Shown here one piece after another: positions 1 to 8,681 of a DNA stretch of 64,000 bases. Numbering within the stretch: the stretch's first letter is position 1; each line of letters starts with the position of its first letter. Made by a program: the position numbers and the translations under genes. This DNA is from Sphingomonas sp. AX6 (lineage in GTDB: Bacteria; Pseudomonadota; Alphaproteobacteria; Sphingomonadales; Sphingomonadaceae). The notes beneath the pieces are model-generated. The model worked only from the letters and a program-made list of their open reading frames with translations, had not been told where the DNA came from and ran no database searches. The stretch is taken from assembly GCF_902506605.1 (NCBI RefSeq), contig NZ_LR733979.1:2774008-2838007 (forward strand), written 5' to 3'.

Positions 1-150
1 CGGACATTGCTTGCCGATCTCGGCCCGATGGTCGGTCGCGAGGACGTGCAGAGCCCGGCGATCATCGTCGTCGGCGAAGTGGCGCTGCTCGCCGACGCCG
101 AGGATAAACTGTTGAGCTGGGCCAAGGCAGCCGAGGCGATGGCGTCATGA
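1..150 (+). CDS. cysG: Siroheme synthase / uroporphyrinogen-III C-methyltransferase, C-terminal end (partial)
   Basis: Only the last 49 residues are in the window; the 5' part lies before base 1. The end carries the pattern QSPAIIVVGEV followed by a short helix, which is typical of the C-terminus of SUMT-type methyltransferases (CobA/CysG). These make precorrin-2 for siroheme. The stop overlaps the next ATG (ATGA at 147-150), so the genes are probably co-translated. Siroheme is the cofactor of the sulfite reductase encoded two genes downstream, which supports the call. Whether the full protein is the trifunctional CysG or only a methyltransferase cannot be seen here. Confidence 0.72.
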   Translation, partial: RTLLADLGPMVGREDVQSPAIIVVGEVALLADAEDKLLSWAKAAEAMAS

Positions 151-443
151 AAATCCTGACCGGAAACGATCTGGGCACAGGCGATGTGGTGTGGTGGAAC
201 GGTCAAGGCTGGTCGCGCCATGTCGAGGATGCGATCGACGTCGGCGAAGGCGGCGAAAGCATCGCCCGCGCCGAGGAAGGCGCGCGCCGCGTCAACGTCC
301 CCTATGTCATCGACGCGACCGCAACGCCCGAGGGGCCGCGGCCTGCGCATATCAAGGACCGCGTCCGCGCGCTCGGCCCGACGGTGCGGCCCGATCTGAC
401 GCTGAAACCTGCCGACCCCCACGCCGGCAACTGGGTGATCTGA
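147..443 (+). CDS. DUF2849 domain-containing protein of the sulfite reductase operon
   Basis: A 98-residue protein without signal peptide or membrane segment. It begins with a KILTGNDL motif and has a WWNGQGWS stretch near residues 17-24, both characteristic of the DUF2849 family. These small proteins are known mainly as neighbours of alphaproteobacterial sulfite reductase genes; their function is not established. The start overlaps the siroheme synthase stop and its own stop overlaps the ATG of the reductase (TGATG at 441-445). This tight coupling suggests a role in assembly of, or electron or siroheme delivery to, the reductase (inference). Confidence 0.85.
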   Translation: MKILTGNDLGTGDVVWWNGQGWSRHVEDAIDVGEGGESIARAEEGARRVNVPYVIDATATPEGPRPAHIKDRVRALGPTVRPDLTLKPADPHAGNWVI

Positions 444-2077
444 TGTATAAATATGACCAGTACGACCAGAGCATCGTCGATGCCCGCGTCGCCGAATTCC
501 GCGATCAGGTGGAACGCCGTTTGTCCGGCGCGTTGTCGGAGGAGCAGTTCAAACCGCTGCGGCTGATGAACGGGCTCTACCTTCAGCTCCACGCCTATAT
601 GCTGCGCGTTGCGGTGCCCTATGGCACGCTCGACAGCCGCCAGATGCGGATGCTGGGGCATATCGCGCGCAAATATGATCGCGGATACGGTCATTTCACC
701 ACGCGACAGAACATCCAGTATAACTGGATCAAGCTGGACGAGGCGCCCGATATCCTTGCCGACCTCGCCTCGGTCGAGATGCACGCGATCCAGACCAGCG
801 GCAATTGCATCCGCAATATCTCCTCCGATCAGTTTGCCGGAGCCGCCGCCGATGAGGTGACCGATCCGCGCCCATGGGCCGAACTGATTCGCCAATGGAG
901 CAGTTTTCACCCCGAATTCAGTTATTTGCCGCGCAAGTTTAAGATCGCGGTGATCGCCGCGACTGAGGATCGCGCGGCGATGCGGCTCCACGATATCGGC
1001 ATAGAGATCGTGCGAAACGCGGACGGAGAGTATGGCGCGCGCATCTTCGTCGGTGGCGGCATGGGCCGCACGCCGATGATCGCGCCCGAAATCAAGGCCT
1101 TCGTGCCGATTGCTGACTTGCTGTCTTATCTCGAAGCGTGCCTGCGCGTCTACAATCGCCACGGCCGCCGCGACAATATCTACAAGGCACGGATCAAAAT
1201 CCTGGTCGGTGACCTCGGGCCGGAAGAATATGCGCGTCAGGTCGAAGAGGAGTTTGTCGCGGTAAAGGCGCTCGGGATCGATCCGCCCCAGGCTGAATTC
1301 GACCGCATCGCCGCCTATTTCGCCGACCCCGCGTTCGAAACCGATGCCCCGACCGACATCGACCGCAGCGACCCCGATTTCGCGGTGTGGATCGATCAGA
1401 ATGTCGTCGCGCACAAGGCATCCGGCTATTCGATCGTCACGATCAGCCTGAAACCGACCGCGGGCATTCCCGGCGACGCGTCTGCCGATCAGATCGACCT
1501 GATGGCCGATCTCGCGGAACGCTACAGCTTCGACGAATTGCGCGTCACACACGCCCAGAACATCGTTCTGCCGCATGTTCGCACCGCCGATCTATACGCG
1601 GTGTGGACGGCGCTGAACGAAGCCGGGTTGGCGGACGCCAATATCGACCTGATCAGTGACATCATCGCCTGCCCCGGCCTGGATTATTGCAGCCTGGCCA
1701 ATGCACGTTCGATTCCCGTTGCGCAGAAGATTCAGGCGCGTTTCGCCGATCTGGGGCGTCAGCGCGAATTGGGCGAACTGAAGCTCAAGATTTCGGGCTG
1801 CATCAACGCTTGCGGCCACCATCATGCCGGGCACATCGGCATATTGGGCGTCGATCGCAAAGGCGTCGAAAACTATCAATTGCTGTTCGGCGGATCGGGT
1901 GCCGAGGATGTCAGCCTCGCCAAGATAACCGGCCCCGGTTTCTCGGAGGACGGCATCGTCGATGCGATCGAAAAGGCGACCGATGTCTATTTGCGCGAAC
2001 GCGAGGGCGGCGAACGCTTCGTCGACACCTATCGCCGCGTTGGAATGCAGCCGTTCAAGGAGGCGATTTATGGGTGA
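443..2077 (+). CDS. cysI: Nitrite/sulfite reductase, siroheme and [4Fe-4S] hemoprotein
   Basis: A 544-residue soluble protein of the ferredoxin-type sulfite/nitrite reductase family, reducing sulfite to sulfide with six electrons. The coupled [4Fe-4S]-siroheme site is seen as C410-x5-C416 and C453-x3-C457. The N-terminal part carries the ferrodoxin-like repeat with GHFTTRQNIQ near residue 90, a siroheme-binding arginine region. The start ATG at 443 overlaps the DUF2849 stop. No flavoprotein CysJ is in the window, so the electron donor is probably ferredoxin or another partner. Context (CysH, DUF934) makes sulfite the likely substrate rather than nitrite. Confidence 0.9.
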   Translation: MYKYDQYDQSIVDARVAEFRDQVERRLSGALSEEQFKPLRLMNGLYLQLHAYMLRVAVPYGTLDSRQMRMLGHIARKYDRGYGHFTTRQNIQYNWIKLDEAPDILADLASVEMHAIQTSGNCIRNISSDQFAGAAADEVTDPRPWAELIRQWSSFHPEFSYLPRKFKIAVIAATEDRAAMRLHDIGIEIVRNADGEYGARIFVGGGMGRTPMIAPEIKAFVPIADLLSYLEACLRVYNRHGRRDNIYKARIKILVGDLGPEEYARQVEEEFVAVKALGIDPPQAEFDRIAAYFADPAFETDAPTDIDRSDPDFAVWIDQNVVAHKASGYSIVTISLKPTAGIPGDASADQIDLMADLAERYSFDELRVTHAQNIVLPHVRTADLYAVWTALNEAGLADANIDLISDIIACPGLDYCSLANARSIPVAQKIQARFADLGRQRELGELKLKISGCINACGHHHAGHIGILGVDRKGVENYQLLFGGSGAEDVSLAKITGPGFSEDGIVDAIEKATDVYLREREGGERFVDTYRRVGMQPFKEAIYG

Positions 2078-2495
2078 TTTCCTCCGTTATCGCGACGATG
2101 CCGCGCATGAAGAACCCGCCGTCACGCTCGACGCGTTCCTGACCCAGGACGATGCAAGCGCGGTGCGACTGGAAGCTGGCGAGGACGCGCGTGCGTTGAT
2201 CCCGCACTTGTCGCGGCTTGAGATGGTGGAGGTGGCCTTCCCCGGCTATCGCGACGGTCGCGGCTACACCGCTGCGCGCGTGCTCCGCGAGAACGGCTAT
2301 ACCGGCGAGCTCCGCGCGCAGGGCGACGTACTGGTCGATCAAATTCCATTCATGCGCCGCTGCGGCTTCGACAGCTTCGCACCCGAAGCGCCTGTCGACG
2401 AAGCCGTGCTAGCGCGCGCGCTCGACCGCTATGACTATCTCTATCAATCGGCGGCGGACGGCGTCGTGCCGGTGTGGAAGCTGCGGCATGGCTGA
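2070..2495 (+). CDS. DUF934 domain-containing protein
   Basis: A 141-residue cytosolic protein. The central part with FPGYRDGRGY (about residues 59-68), ARVLRENGYTGELRA and DQIPFMRRCGFDSF is diagnostic of DUF934. This family is found almost only beside sulfite reductase and CysH genes, and its biochemical role is unknown. The start overlaps the reductase end by 8 bases, and its end overlaps the start of cysH by 8 bases, so the four genes form a translationally coupled unit. An accessory role in sulfite reduction is an inference from this context. Confidence 0.87.
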   Translation: MGDFLRYRDDAAHEEPAVTLDAFLTQDDASAVRLEAGEDARALIPHLSRLEMVEVAFPGYRDGRGYTAARVLRENGYTGELRAQGDVLVDQIPFMRRCGFDSFAPEAPVDEAVLARALDRYDYLYQSAADGVVPVWKLRHG

Positions 2496-3267
2496 GGCAA
2501 CCGCGCGCCGCATCGACGTGATCGACACGCGTCCCCGCTTCACCGCGGCGGACGCGCACCGGCTGAACAACATGTTCCGCGGGGTCGATACGCAAGAGAT
2601 GCTGCGCACGGTGCTGGGCGAAAACATGCTTGGCGATGTCGCGGTCGTATCATCGTTCGGCGTGGAATCGGCAGTGCTGCTCCACCTGATCGCCTCGGTC
2701 GATGCCAGCGTGCCCGTCTTGTTTCTGGAAACCGGCAAGCATTTCCCCGAAACCCTGGCGTATCGCGATGAACTCGTCGATCGACTGGGGCTGACGGGAC
2801 TGCGCAACTTACACCCCGATCCGGACATGCTGGCGAAGAAGGACGAGAACGGCCTTCGCTGGTCCTACGACCCCGACGGCTGCTGCGAAATTCGCAAGGT
2901 ATTGCCACTCGAAAAGGCCCTTGCCGGGTTCGACGCCACATTTACCGGGCGCAAGGCATTTCAGGCCGCAACCCGCGCGACTTTGCCGCGGTTTGAACTT
3001 GACACCTCGGATGCCGCCGGTCGGCTGAAGGTCAACCCCATCGTCACATGGTCGCGTGAACAGCTTGACGCCTATTTCACCGAACACGATCTGCCGCGCC
3101 ATCCGCTCGAAGATAAGGGCTACCCCTCGGTCGGCTGCGCGCCCTGCACCAGCAAGGTCGCGCCGGGTGAAGATCCACGTTCAGGCCGTTGGCGCGGTTG
3201 GGAAAAAACCGAATGTGGTATTCACACGCCAATCCCGGACGGCGATCCCGATCAGCCAAGTTTCTGA
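2488..3267 (+). CDS. cysH: Phosphoadenylyl/adenylyl-sulfate reductase, iron-sulfur type
   Basis: A 259-residue PAPS/APS reductase that makes sulfite from activated sulfate using thioredoxin. The nucleotide-binding loop SSFGVESAVLLHL lies near residues 54-66. The paired cysteines C132-C133 and C217-x2-C220 are the ligands of a [4Fe-4S] cluster, which marks the assimilatory APS-reductase subtype rather than the cluster-free E. coli type. The C-terminal catalytic cysteine is C243 in ECGIH. The ATG at 2488 is preferred over upstream alternatives because homology starts just after it. No sulfurylase genes (cysD, cysN) follow; the next gene is convergent. Confidence 0.92.
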   Translation: MAEATARRIDVIDTRPRFTAADAHRLNNMFRGVDTQEMLRTVLGENMLGDVAVVSSFGVESAVLLHLIASVDASVPVLFLETGKHFPETLAYRDELVDRLGLTGLRNLHPDPDMLAKKDENGLRWSYDPDGCCEIRKVLPLEKALAGFDATFTGRKAFQAATRATLPRFELDTSDAAGRLKVNPIVTWSREQLDAYFTEHDLPRHPLEDKGYPSVGCAPCTSKVAPGEDPRSGRWRGWEKTECGIHTPIPDGDPDQPSF

Positions 3268-3285
3268 GCCTCCCGCCGTGTTTGG

Positions 3286-4086
3286 CTACACCGCGGTTTG
3301 CCCATATTCCTGACGCGTGACCGGGTGGCTCGACGACAGTCCCCCATCGACCGCCAGCGCCTGACCATTGACATAGCTCGCGTCATCGGACGCCAGAAAC
3401 AGCGCCGCACGTGCCAGTTCATCCGCCTGCGCACCGCGTTTCAACGGATTTAGGCGTCCCACCCTATCCATTTTCCCGGCATCGCGGGCATAATCGAAGG
3501 TCGGCTTGGTCATGCCCGTCTCGGTCAAACCGGGGCAGAGCGCGTTGACGCGTATATTCGAACCCGAAAGCTGCTGGGCCGCGACCGCGGCGAGATTGAT
3601 CACGCCTGCCTTGGACGCCGAATAGGCCGGACTGCCCGCACCCGATCGAATGCCCGCGACACTGGCGGTCAGCACGATCGCACCGCCGCCGCGCTCGGCG
3701 ATCCTGGGCGCGCCATGTTTGATGGCAAGGAACGGCCCGATCAAATTGACGCGCAGAACTTCGGTAAACAGCGAGACATCGGTGTCGAAGATGTTGGCCA
3801 TGCCGCCCGAGATGCCGGCATTGGCGAAGATCACGTCGATGCCGCCATGCGCTTCCACGGCGGCGTCGATCATCCGGATCACCGCCGGTTCGTGTCCGGC
3901 ATCGGCGCGGATCGCCCGCGCGGTACCGCCTTGGGCCGCGATCATCGCCACGGTTTCATCGACGCCTTCGGTGACATCGGCGGCAAGCACGTGTCCACCT
4001 TCAGCAGCGAACAGCAATGACGCGGCGCGACCGATGCCCGATCCGGCGCCGGTGACGACGATCGACTTGTTCTGGAACCGCGCCAT
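3286..4086 (-). CDS. SDR family NAD(P)-dependent oxidoreductase (first of pair)
   Basis: A 266-residue classical short-chain dehydrogenase. TGAGSGIG (residues 12-19) binds the cofactor, NAG is at 89-91, and the catalytic set is S142, Y155 and K159. D38 after the second strand suggests a preference for NAD(H). Its ATG overlaps the stop of the upstream SDR (TGATG), so both are translationally coupled. The substrate is unknown. In the context of acyl-CoA genes it could oxidise a hydroxyacyl-CoA or reduce a ketoacyl-CoA. It is the last gene of a minus-strand catabolic block and converges on cysH. Confidence 0.86.
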   Translation of the reverse strand: MARFQNKSIVVTGAGSGIGRAASLLFAAEGGHVLAADVTEGVDETVAMIAAQGGTARAIRADAGHEPAVIRMIDAAVEAHGGIDVIFANAGISGGMANIFDTDVSLFTEVLRVNLIGPFLAIKHGAPRIAERGGGAIVLTASVAGIRSGAGSPAYSASKAGVINLAAVAAQQLSGSNIRVNALCPGLTETGMTKPTFDYARDAGKMDRVGRLNPLKRGAQADELARAALFLASDDASYVNGQALAVDGGLSSSHPVTRQEYGQTAV

Positions 4087-4853
4087 CAGATTGTTACCCC
4101 GCCATCGATCACCATCGCCTGTCCGGTCATGAACGCCGCCGCGGGCGAGGCGAGATAGACGACTGCGCCCGCAATTTCGTGCGGCTCGCCGATGCGGCGG
4201 AGCGGGGTGGACCGGTTGGTCTGTTTCTCGCGCTCCGGGTCTTCCCACAAAGCGCGGGCGAAATCGGTGCGGATCAGCCCCGGCGCGATGCAGTTCACGC
4301 GCACATTGTCCGGCCCGTATTCGACCGCATAGTTGCGGGCGAGCTGGAAGTCGGCTGCCTTTGAGACGTTGTATGCGCCGATCACCGGCGATCCGCGAAG
4401 CCCGCCGATCGACGACACAATGATGATCGCTCCATCCTTTCGCTCGCACATTTCGGGCGCGACCTGCTGGATCAACCAGTGGTTTGAGAGAACATTGTTA
4501 TCAAGGATCTTGCGAAACTGATCGTCCTCGATGCCCGCAAGCGGTCCGTAATAGGGGTTGGACGCCGCGTTGCAGACGAGGATGTCGATGCGGCCGAATG
4601 CAGCACGGGTCTCGACAACGAGTCGTTCGAGCGCGGCTTTATCCGATATGCTGGCGGCAATGGCGATCGCGGTGCCGTCGCCATGTTCGGCGTTGATCGC
4701 GGCGGCGACCTCGTCGCACGCTTCCTGCTTGCGACTGGAGATGACGACCTTTGCGCCATGCGCCGCGAGTGCCTCCGCAGACGCCTTGCCGATCCCGCGC
4801 GACGAACCGGTGACGATGGCGACCTTTCCGGTCAGGTCGAACAGGTTTTTCAT
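4086..4853 (-). CDS. SDR family oxidoreductase (second of pair)
   Basis: A 255-residue classical SDR with TGSSRGIG (15-22), NAAS near 95-98, and the catalytic residues S148, Y161 and K165. SSRKQE after the second strand points to NADP(H) (inference). It resembles glucose 1-dehydrogenase / 3-oxoacyl reductase-like SDRs placed beside ACAD10/11-type genes in many actinobacteria and proteobacteria. In the Pseudomonas lva pathway an SDR (LvaD) reduces levulinyl-CoA to 4-hydroxyvaleryl-CoA; one of these two SDRs could do a similar job, but the sequence alone does not prove it. Confidence 0.86.
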   Translation of the reverse strand: MKNLFDLTGKVAIVTGSSRGIGKASAEALAAHGAKVVISSRKQEACDEVAAAINAEHGDGTAIAIAASISDKAALERLVVETRAAFGRIDILVCNAASNPYYGPLAGIEDDQFRKILDNNVLSNHWLIQQVAPEMCERKDGAIIIVSSIGGLRGSPVIGAYNVSKAADFQLARNYAVEYGPDNVRVNCIAPGLIRTDFARALWEDPEREKQTNRSTPLRRIGEPHEIAGAVVYLASPAAAFMTGQAMVIDGGVTI

Positions 4854-4859
4854 GCTTCT

Positions 4860-4966
4860 CCCCTCCCGCTTGCGGGAGGGGCCGGGGGAGGGCCTGTCTT
4901 CCGCGAGCGGTATTTCTATAGGAGAGCGACATGCCCTCCCCTAACCCCTCCCGCGAGCGGGAGGGG
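4860..4966. repeat. Pair of palindromic repeats (CCCCTCCCGC type)
   Basis: Two near-identical perfect palindromes, at 4860-4881 and 4945-4966, separated by 63 bases, in the gap between the SDR pair and the kinase gene. Each reads CCCCTCCCGC, a two-base centre (TT or GA), GCGGGAGGGG. The arrangement is REP-like. They could also act as transcript-stabilising or terminating hairpins between the two halves of the minus-strand block. Confidence 0.75.
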
Positions 4967-4972
4967 AATGTC

Positions 4973-5992
4973 TCACGCCCCCGCCTTCACCGCAAATTCC
5001 CAGGCCGCCTGTGCCAGCCCCGGCACCCGCGCCGCTGTCGCCTCAGCCTGCGCGTTCGACGCATTGCCGTCGATCACCCGCTTCTTGATCCCCTGGACGA
5101 TGCCCATCAGACGGAACAGATTGTAGCTGAAATACCAGTTAAGATCGGGGACGCCGTCGCGGCCGGTGCGTTCGCAATAGCGCGCCGTGATGTCCTCGAT
5201 CGTCGGGATACCGGTTTCGCCGCCATTCACACCCTTCACCCCCGAACGTCCTTCCGGCTCGGTCACCCAGTTCATCGCGAAATAGGCAAAGTCGGCGAGC
5301 GGATCGCCGAGTGTCGAGAGCTCCCAGTCGAGCACCGCGCGAATTTGAGGTCCGTCGGGCGCAAAGATCATATTGTCGATCCGGTAATCGCCGTGGACGA
5401 TGCTGGTCCGCGTCTGTTCGGGCACGGTGCGCGGCAGCCATTTGATCAGCGCCTCGGCCTCCGGCAGATCGTCGGTCTGGCTCATCCGGTATTGCTTCGT
5501 CCAGCGCGCGACCTGGCGTTCGAAATAATTGCCGGGTTTGCCGTAACTCCCCAGCCCCGCCGCCTCGTAATCGACCGCGTGCAGATCGGCGAGGGTATCG
5601 ACGATCGCGTCGTAGTGCGCACGGCGGTCGGAAGGCGCCATGTCGGGCAGCGTGCCGTCCCACAGCGTGCGCCCCTCGATCATTTCCATGATGTAAAAGG
5701 CCGAACCGATGACCGCATCATCCTCGCAAAGCCCATAAGGCTTGGCGACCGGAAAGCCGGTGGGGTGAAGCCCCGCGATCAGGCGATACTCGCGGTCCAC
5801 CGCATGAGCGGACGGCAGCAGCGGTCCGAAGGGCTTGCGCCGCAGAACGTAGCGGCCAGACGCGGCATCGATGCGATAAGTCGGATTGGACTGCCCCCCC
5901 TCAAATTTCTGGTAAGTCAGCGGCCCTTCGAACCCGGCAACGTTCGCTGCCATCCAGTCGGTCAGCCGGGCGGTGTCGAGATCCTGCGTCAT
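4973..5992 (-). CDS. APH-like phosphotransferase (LvaA / ACAD10-11 kinase-domain type)
   Basis: A 339-residue protein-kinase-like phosphotransferase. The glycine-rich loop EGGQSNPTY is at residues 31-39, the ATP lysine region at 50-54, the Brenner motif HGDYRIDN at 200-207 with catalytic D202, and the metal-binding DWE at 222-224. The family is often labelled aminoglycoside phosphotransferase, but homologs fused to acyl-CoA dehydrogenase in ACAD10/ACAD11, and LvaA of Pseudomonas putida, phosphorylate 4-hydroxyacyl-CoAs. The ACAD-type partner is encoded 1.2 kb upstream in the same direction, so that role is favoured over antibiotic resistance. The start overlaps the alcohol dehydrogenase stop (ATGA). 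Confidence 0.88.
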   Translation of the reverse strand: MTQDLDTARLTDWMAANVAGFEGPLTYQKFEGGQSNPTYRIDAASGRYVLRRKPFGPLLPSAHAVDREYRLIAGLHPTGFPVAKPYGLCEDDAVIGSAFYIMEMIEGRTLWDGTLPDMAPSDRRAHYDAIVDTLADLHAVDYEAAGLGSYGKPGNYFERQVARWTKQYRMSQTDDLPEAEALIKWLPRTVPEQTRTSIVHGDYRIDNMIFAPDGPQIRAVLDWELSTLGDPLADFAYFAMNWVTEPEGRSGVKGVNGGETGIPTIEDITARYCERTGRDGVPDLNWYFSYNLFRLMGIVQGIKKRVIDGNASNAQAEATAARVPGLAQAAWEFAVKAGA

Positions 5993-7086
5993 TGGAACAT
6001 GATGATCGAACGCGCGGTGTCGCCGGTACGCAATTTGGCGAGCGCATCGTTGATGTCCTCAAGCGCAATCCGCTCAGCGACCATCGTGTCGAGGTCGAGC
6101 TTGCCGTCGAGATACATCTGGACCAGCCGCGGCATATCGATGGGGAATTGCGTCGATCCGAGCAGCGATCCTTGCAGCTTCTTGCCGGTCAGAAAGGTAG
6201 GACCCGCAATCTTCACTTCGTTACCGGGTGCAATCATCCCCAGAATCGTCGCGGTGCCGCCGCGGCGCAATATGTTCCACGCAAGCTCCGCGGTGTTCGA
6301 CCGCCCGACCGCCTCGATGGCATAATGGACGCCGCCATCCGACAGGGCGAGCACCGATTTCATCAGGCCGGCCACATTGGCGTCGAGCGTGTGGGTCGCG
6401 CCCATCTTTTCGGCAAGCGCGCGCTTTTCCGGCACCGGATCGATTGCGATGATCTGGCCCGCGCCCGCGATCTTGGCGGCGTTGATCGCCGACAGACCGA
6501 TGCCGCCCGCACCGATCACCGCAACGCTTTCGCCCGGTTTCACCTTGCTGTCGTTGAACACCGATCCCGCACCGGTGATCACCGCGCAGCCGAGCAGTGC
6601 CGCGCGGTCGAGCGGCATGTCCTTCGAAATCGCGACACACGCATTCTCATGCACCAGCATCATTTCGGCAAAGGCCGACAGGTTGAGGAACGGCGCGAGT
6701 GCCTGACCGTTTTTCAGCTTCAGTCGCGGCGGCGCATCTTTGGCCCGCCGGGTCGAAGGATCGACGCACAGCGACGGTCGCCCGGTTATGCACATTTCGC
6801 AACTGCCGCAGAAGACGGTGAAGAAGGTGATGACGTGATCGCCGGGCTTCACGCTCGACACCCCCTCACCCACCGCCTCGACCACGCCCGCCGCTTCATG
6901 GCCGGGTACGGTGGGCATGGGATGCGGGAAACTGCCATCGACGAAATGCAGGTCGGATCGGCACACGCCGACCGCGGCGGTGCGGATCAGCACCTCGCGC
7001 GGGCCGGGCTTGTCGACCACCACCTCGGCGATCTCAAGCGGGCGTTTCGCCTCGAACAGAACGGCTGCTTTCACGCTATTCCTCAT
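5989..7086 (-). CDS. Zinc-dependent alcohol dehydrogenase, class III-like
   Basis: A 365-residue medium-chain dehydrogenase. Catalytic zinc ligands are C42, H63 (GHE) and C167, and the structural zinc has the usual four cysteines C93, C96, C99 and C107. The Rossmann motif GAGGIG is at 192-197, with D217 marking NAD preference. The fold is like the class III/aryl-alcohol branch of the MDR family. The substrate is not evident; an alcohol or hydroxyl group of the pathway intermediate is likely. It overlaps the downstream kinase gene by four bases, so the two are coupled. Confidence 0.88.
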   Translation of the reverse strand: MRNSVKAAVLFEAKRPLEIAEVVVDKPGPREVLIRTAAVGVCRSDLHFVDGSFPHPMPTVPGHEAAGVVEAVGEGVSSVKPGDHVITFFTVFCGSCEMCITGRPSLCVDPSTRRAKDAPPRLKLKNGQALAPFLNLSAFAEMMLVHENACVAISKDMPLDRAALLGCAVITGAGSVFNDSKVKPGESVAVIGAGGIGLSAINAAKIAGAGQIIAIDPVPEKRALAEKMGATHTLDANVAGLMKSVLALSDGGVHYAIEAVGRSNTAELAWNILRRGGTATILGMIAPGNEVKIAGPTFLTGKKLQGSLLGSTQFPIDMPRLVQMYLDGKLDLDTMVAERIALEDINDALAKLRTGDTARSIIMFQ

Positions 7087-7110
7087 CCTCTACAAAACAC
7101 GCCCGAATAT

Positions 7111-7190
7111 CGTCATTCCAGCGAAAGCTGGAACCTCAAGCGGTTCCTGTCTCCCCCCGCCGCACGATACCCCGGCTTTCGCCGGGGTGA
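7111..7190. repeat. Two short hairpin repeats between ADH and ACAD genes
   Basis: Two different palindromes sit in the gap: TTCCAGC-GAAA-GCTGGAA at 7116-7133 and CCCCGGC-TTTC-GCCGGGG at 7170-7187. Both are preceded or followed by a GTCAT/ATGC-type flank and resemble REP half-units seen elsewhere in the window (15563-15580, 48098-48193). Confidence 0.65.
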
Positions 7191-7211
7191 TGCGTTTGGG
7201 GCGGGGTCAGA

Positions 7212-8495
7212 TCACCGCGAAGCGCCCACTTCCCCACTCGACACGGCACCGCTCTTGTGATCGCCGTATTTCCCGAACTCGTTGCGCGCGATCGCCCGGT
7301 TGTGAACCTCGTCCGGTCCATCCGCGAAGCGCAGCGTCCGCATCGATGCCCAGGCGCTCGCCAATGGGAAATCGCCCGAAACGCCACCGCCACCATGTGC
7401 CTGAATCGCATCGTCGAGGATCGACAGCGCCATGTTCGGCGCCTGAACCTTGATCATCGCGATTTCCTGCTGCGCGGACTTGTTACCTGCACGGTCCATC
7501 ATGTCGGCGGCCTTCAGGCACAACAAACGCGTCATTTCGATGTCGATCCGCGCGCGGGCGATCCGCTCCTCCCACACCGACTGTTCGGCGATGCGCTTGC
7601 CGAACGCCACACGGCTCAGCAGTCGCTTGGCCATATATTCGATGCCCATTTCAGCCACGCCGATCGTGCGCATGCAGTGATGGATGCGCCCCGGCCCCAA
7701 ACGCCCCTGCGCAATTTCGAACCCACGTCCTTCGCCGAGCAACAGGTTGTCGACCGGCACGCGCACATCGGTCAGCACGACTTCGCCATGCCCATGCGGT
7801 GCATGATCGTACCCATATACCGATAACATCCGTTCGATCTTCACGCCGGGCGTATCGAGCGGGACCAATATCTGGCTTTGCTGGGCGTGGCGTTTGGCGT
7901 CCGGGCTGGTCTTTCCCATGACGATCGCGATCTTGCAGCGCGGATCGCCCGTCCCCGACGACCACCATTTGCGGCCATTAATGACATAATGATCGCCATC
8001 GCGAACCATCGAGGTTTCGATATTGGTCGCATCCGATGATGCCACCTGCGGCTCGGTCATCAGAAAGGCAGAACGGATTTCACCGTTCATCAACGGCCGC
8101 AGCCACTGGTCCTTCTGCTCGCGTGTACCGTAACGATGGAACACCTCCATATTACCGGTGTCGGGCGCGGAGCAGTTGAATACCTCGCTCGACCAGTAAA
8201 TCCGGCCCATTTCTTCGGCGCATAATGCGTATTCAAGGTTGGTGAGCTGCGTGCCCTCAAACTCGAAACTGTCGTCGACATGGGTCTGCCCCGAATGCGG
8301 CGGCATGAAGAAATTCCACAGCCCCGCGGCCTTCGCCTTGGGCTTCAGTTCCTCGATCACCTTGGACGGTGCCCAGCGGTCGCCGTCTTTGATATCGGCG
8401 TAATAGTCAGCCTGGCGCGGCACGATATGCTGATCGATGAAAGTGCGCACCCGGTCGCGGAAGTGAGTTTCGCGTTCGCTGAGCGTGAAGTCCAT
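7212..8495 (-). CDS. Acyl-CoA dehydrogenase, ACAD10/11 (LvaC)-type
   Basis: A 427-residue flavoprotein of the acyl-CoA dehydrogenase superfamily. The FAD/substrate region [15 protein letters not shown] is at 146-160, W177-W178 lie in the NGRKWWSSG signature, [10 protein letters not shown] is at 366-375, and ADGPDEVH is at 391-398. The DGPDEVH end motif, with aspartate/glutamate near the flavin, is characteristic of the ACAD10/11 branch rather than of FadE or medium-chain enzymes. Family members remove phosphate from 4-phospho-acyl-CoA, so the gene matches the kinase encoded downstream. The gene starts the minus-strand block; the divergent TetR gene shares its 186-base promoter gap. Confidence 0.9.
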   Translation of the reverse strand: MDFTLSERETHFRDRVRTFIDQHIVPRQADYYADIKDGDRWAPSKVIEELKPKAKAAGLWNFFMPPHSGQTHVDDSFEFEGTQLTNLEYALCAEEMGRIYWSSEVFNCSAPDTGNMEVFHRYGTREQKDQWLRPLMNGEIRSAFLMTEPQVASSDATNIETSMVRDGDHYVINGRKWWSSGTGDPRCKIAIVMGKTSPDAKRHAQQSQILVPLDTPGVKIERMLSVYGYDHAPHGHGEVVLTDVRVPVDNLLLGEGRGFEIAQGRLGPGRIHHCMRTIGVAEMGIEYMAKRLLSRVAFGKRIAEQSVWEERIARARIDIEMTRLLCLKAADMMDRAGNKSAQQEIAMIKVQAPNMALSILDDAIQAHGGGGVSGDFPLASAWASMRTLRFADGPDEVHNRAIARNEFGKYGDHKSGAVSSGEVGASR

Positions 8496-8681
8496 GGGGC
8501 ATCCTCTTCCTGATAATGGTCGCCGGAGAACCTATCCCGGCACGCGCATCAACGCCATACCCGTTTTTCAATAAAACTGATTTCGTGTTTCTCGACGCCG
8601 CACAAACGGCTCGTCTCAACCAGCCCCATGCTGCGCACAAAAAACACTGTCGCTTCGAATTTCATTTGCTAGAGTTTGGCG

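Noticed and set aside
4973..5992. Aminoglycoside resistance gene
   Set aside because: The kinase fold is shared, but the acyl-CoA dehydrogenase partner and flanking SDR/ADH genes point to acyl-CoA metabolism.
4931..6325. A 464-codon open frame on the plus strand antisense to the kinase and alcohol dehydrogenase genes
   Set aside because: It mirrors the codon structure of the minus-strand genes, has no recognisable domain and spans the repeat; the minus-strand proteins have complete catalytic motifs.
8496..8681. TetR operator in the divergent gap
   Set aside because: Only weak partial symmetries around AAAACTGATTTCG were seen; nothing long enough to be called an operator.
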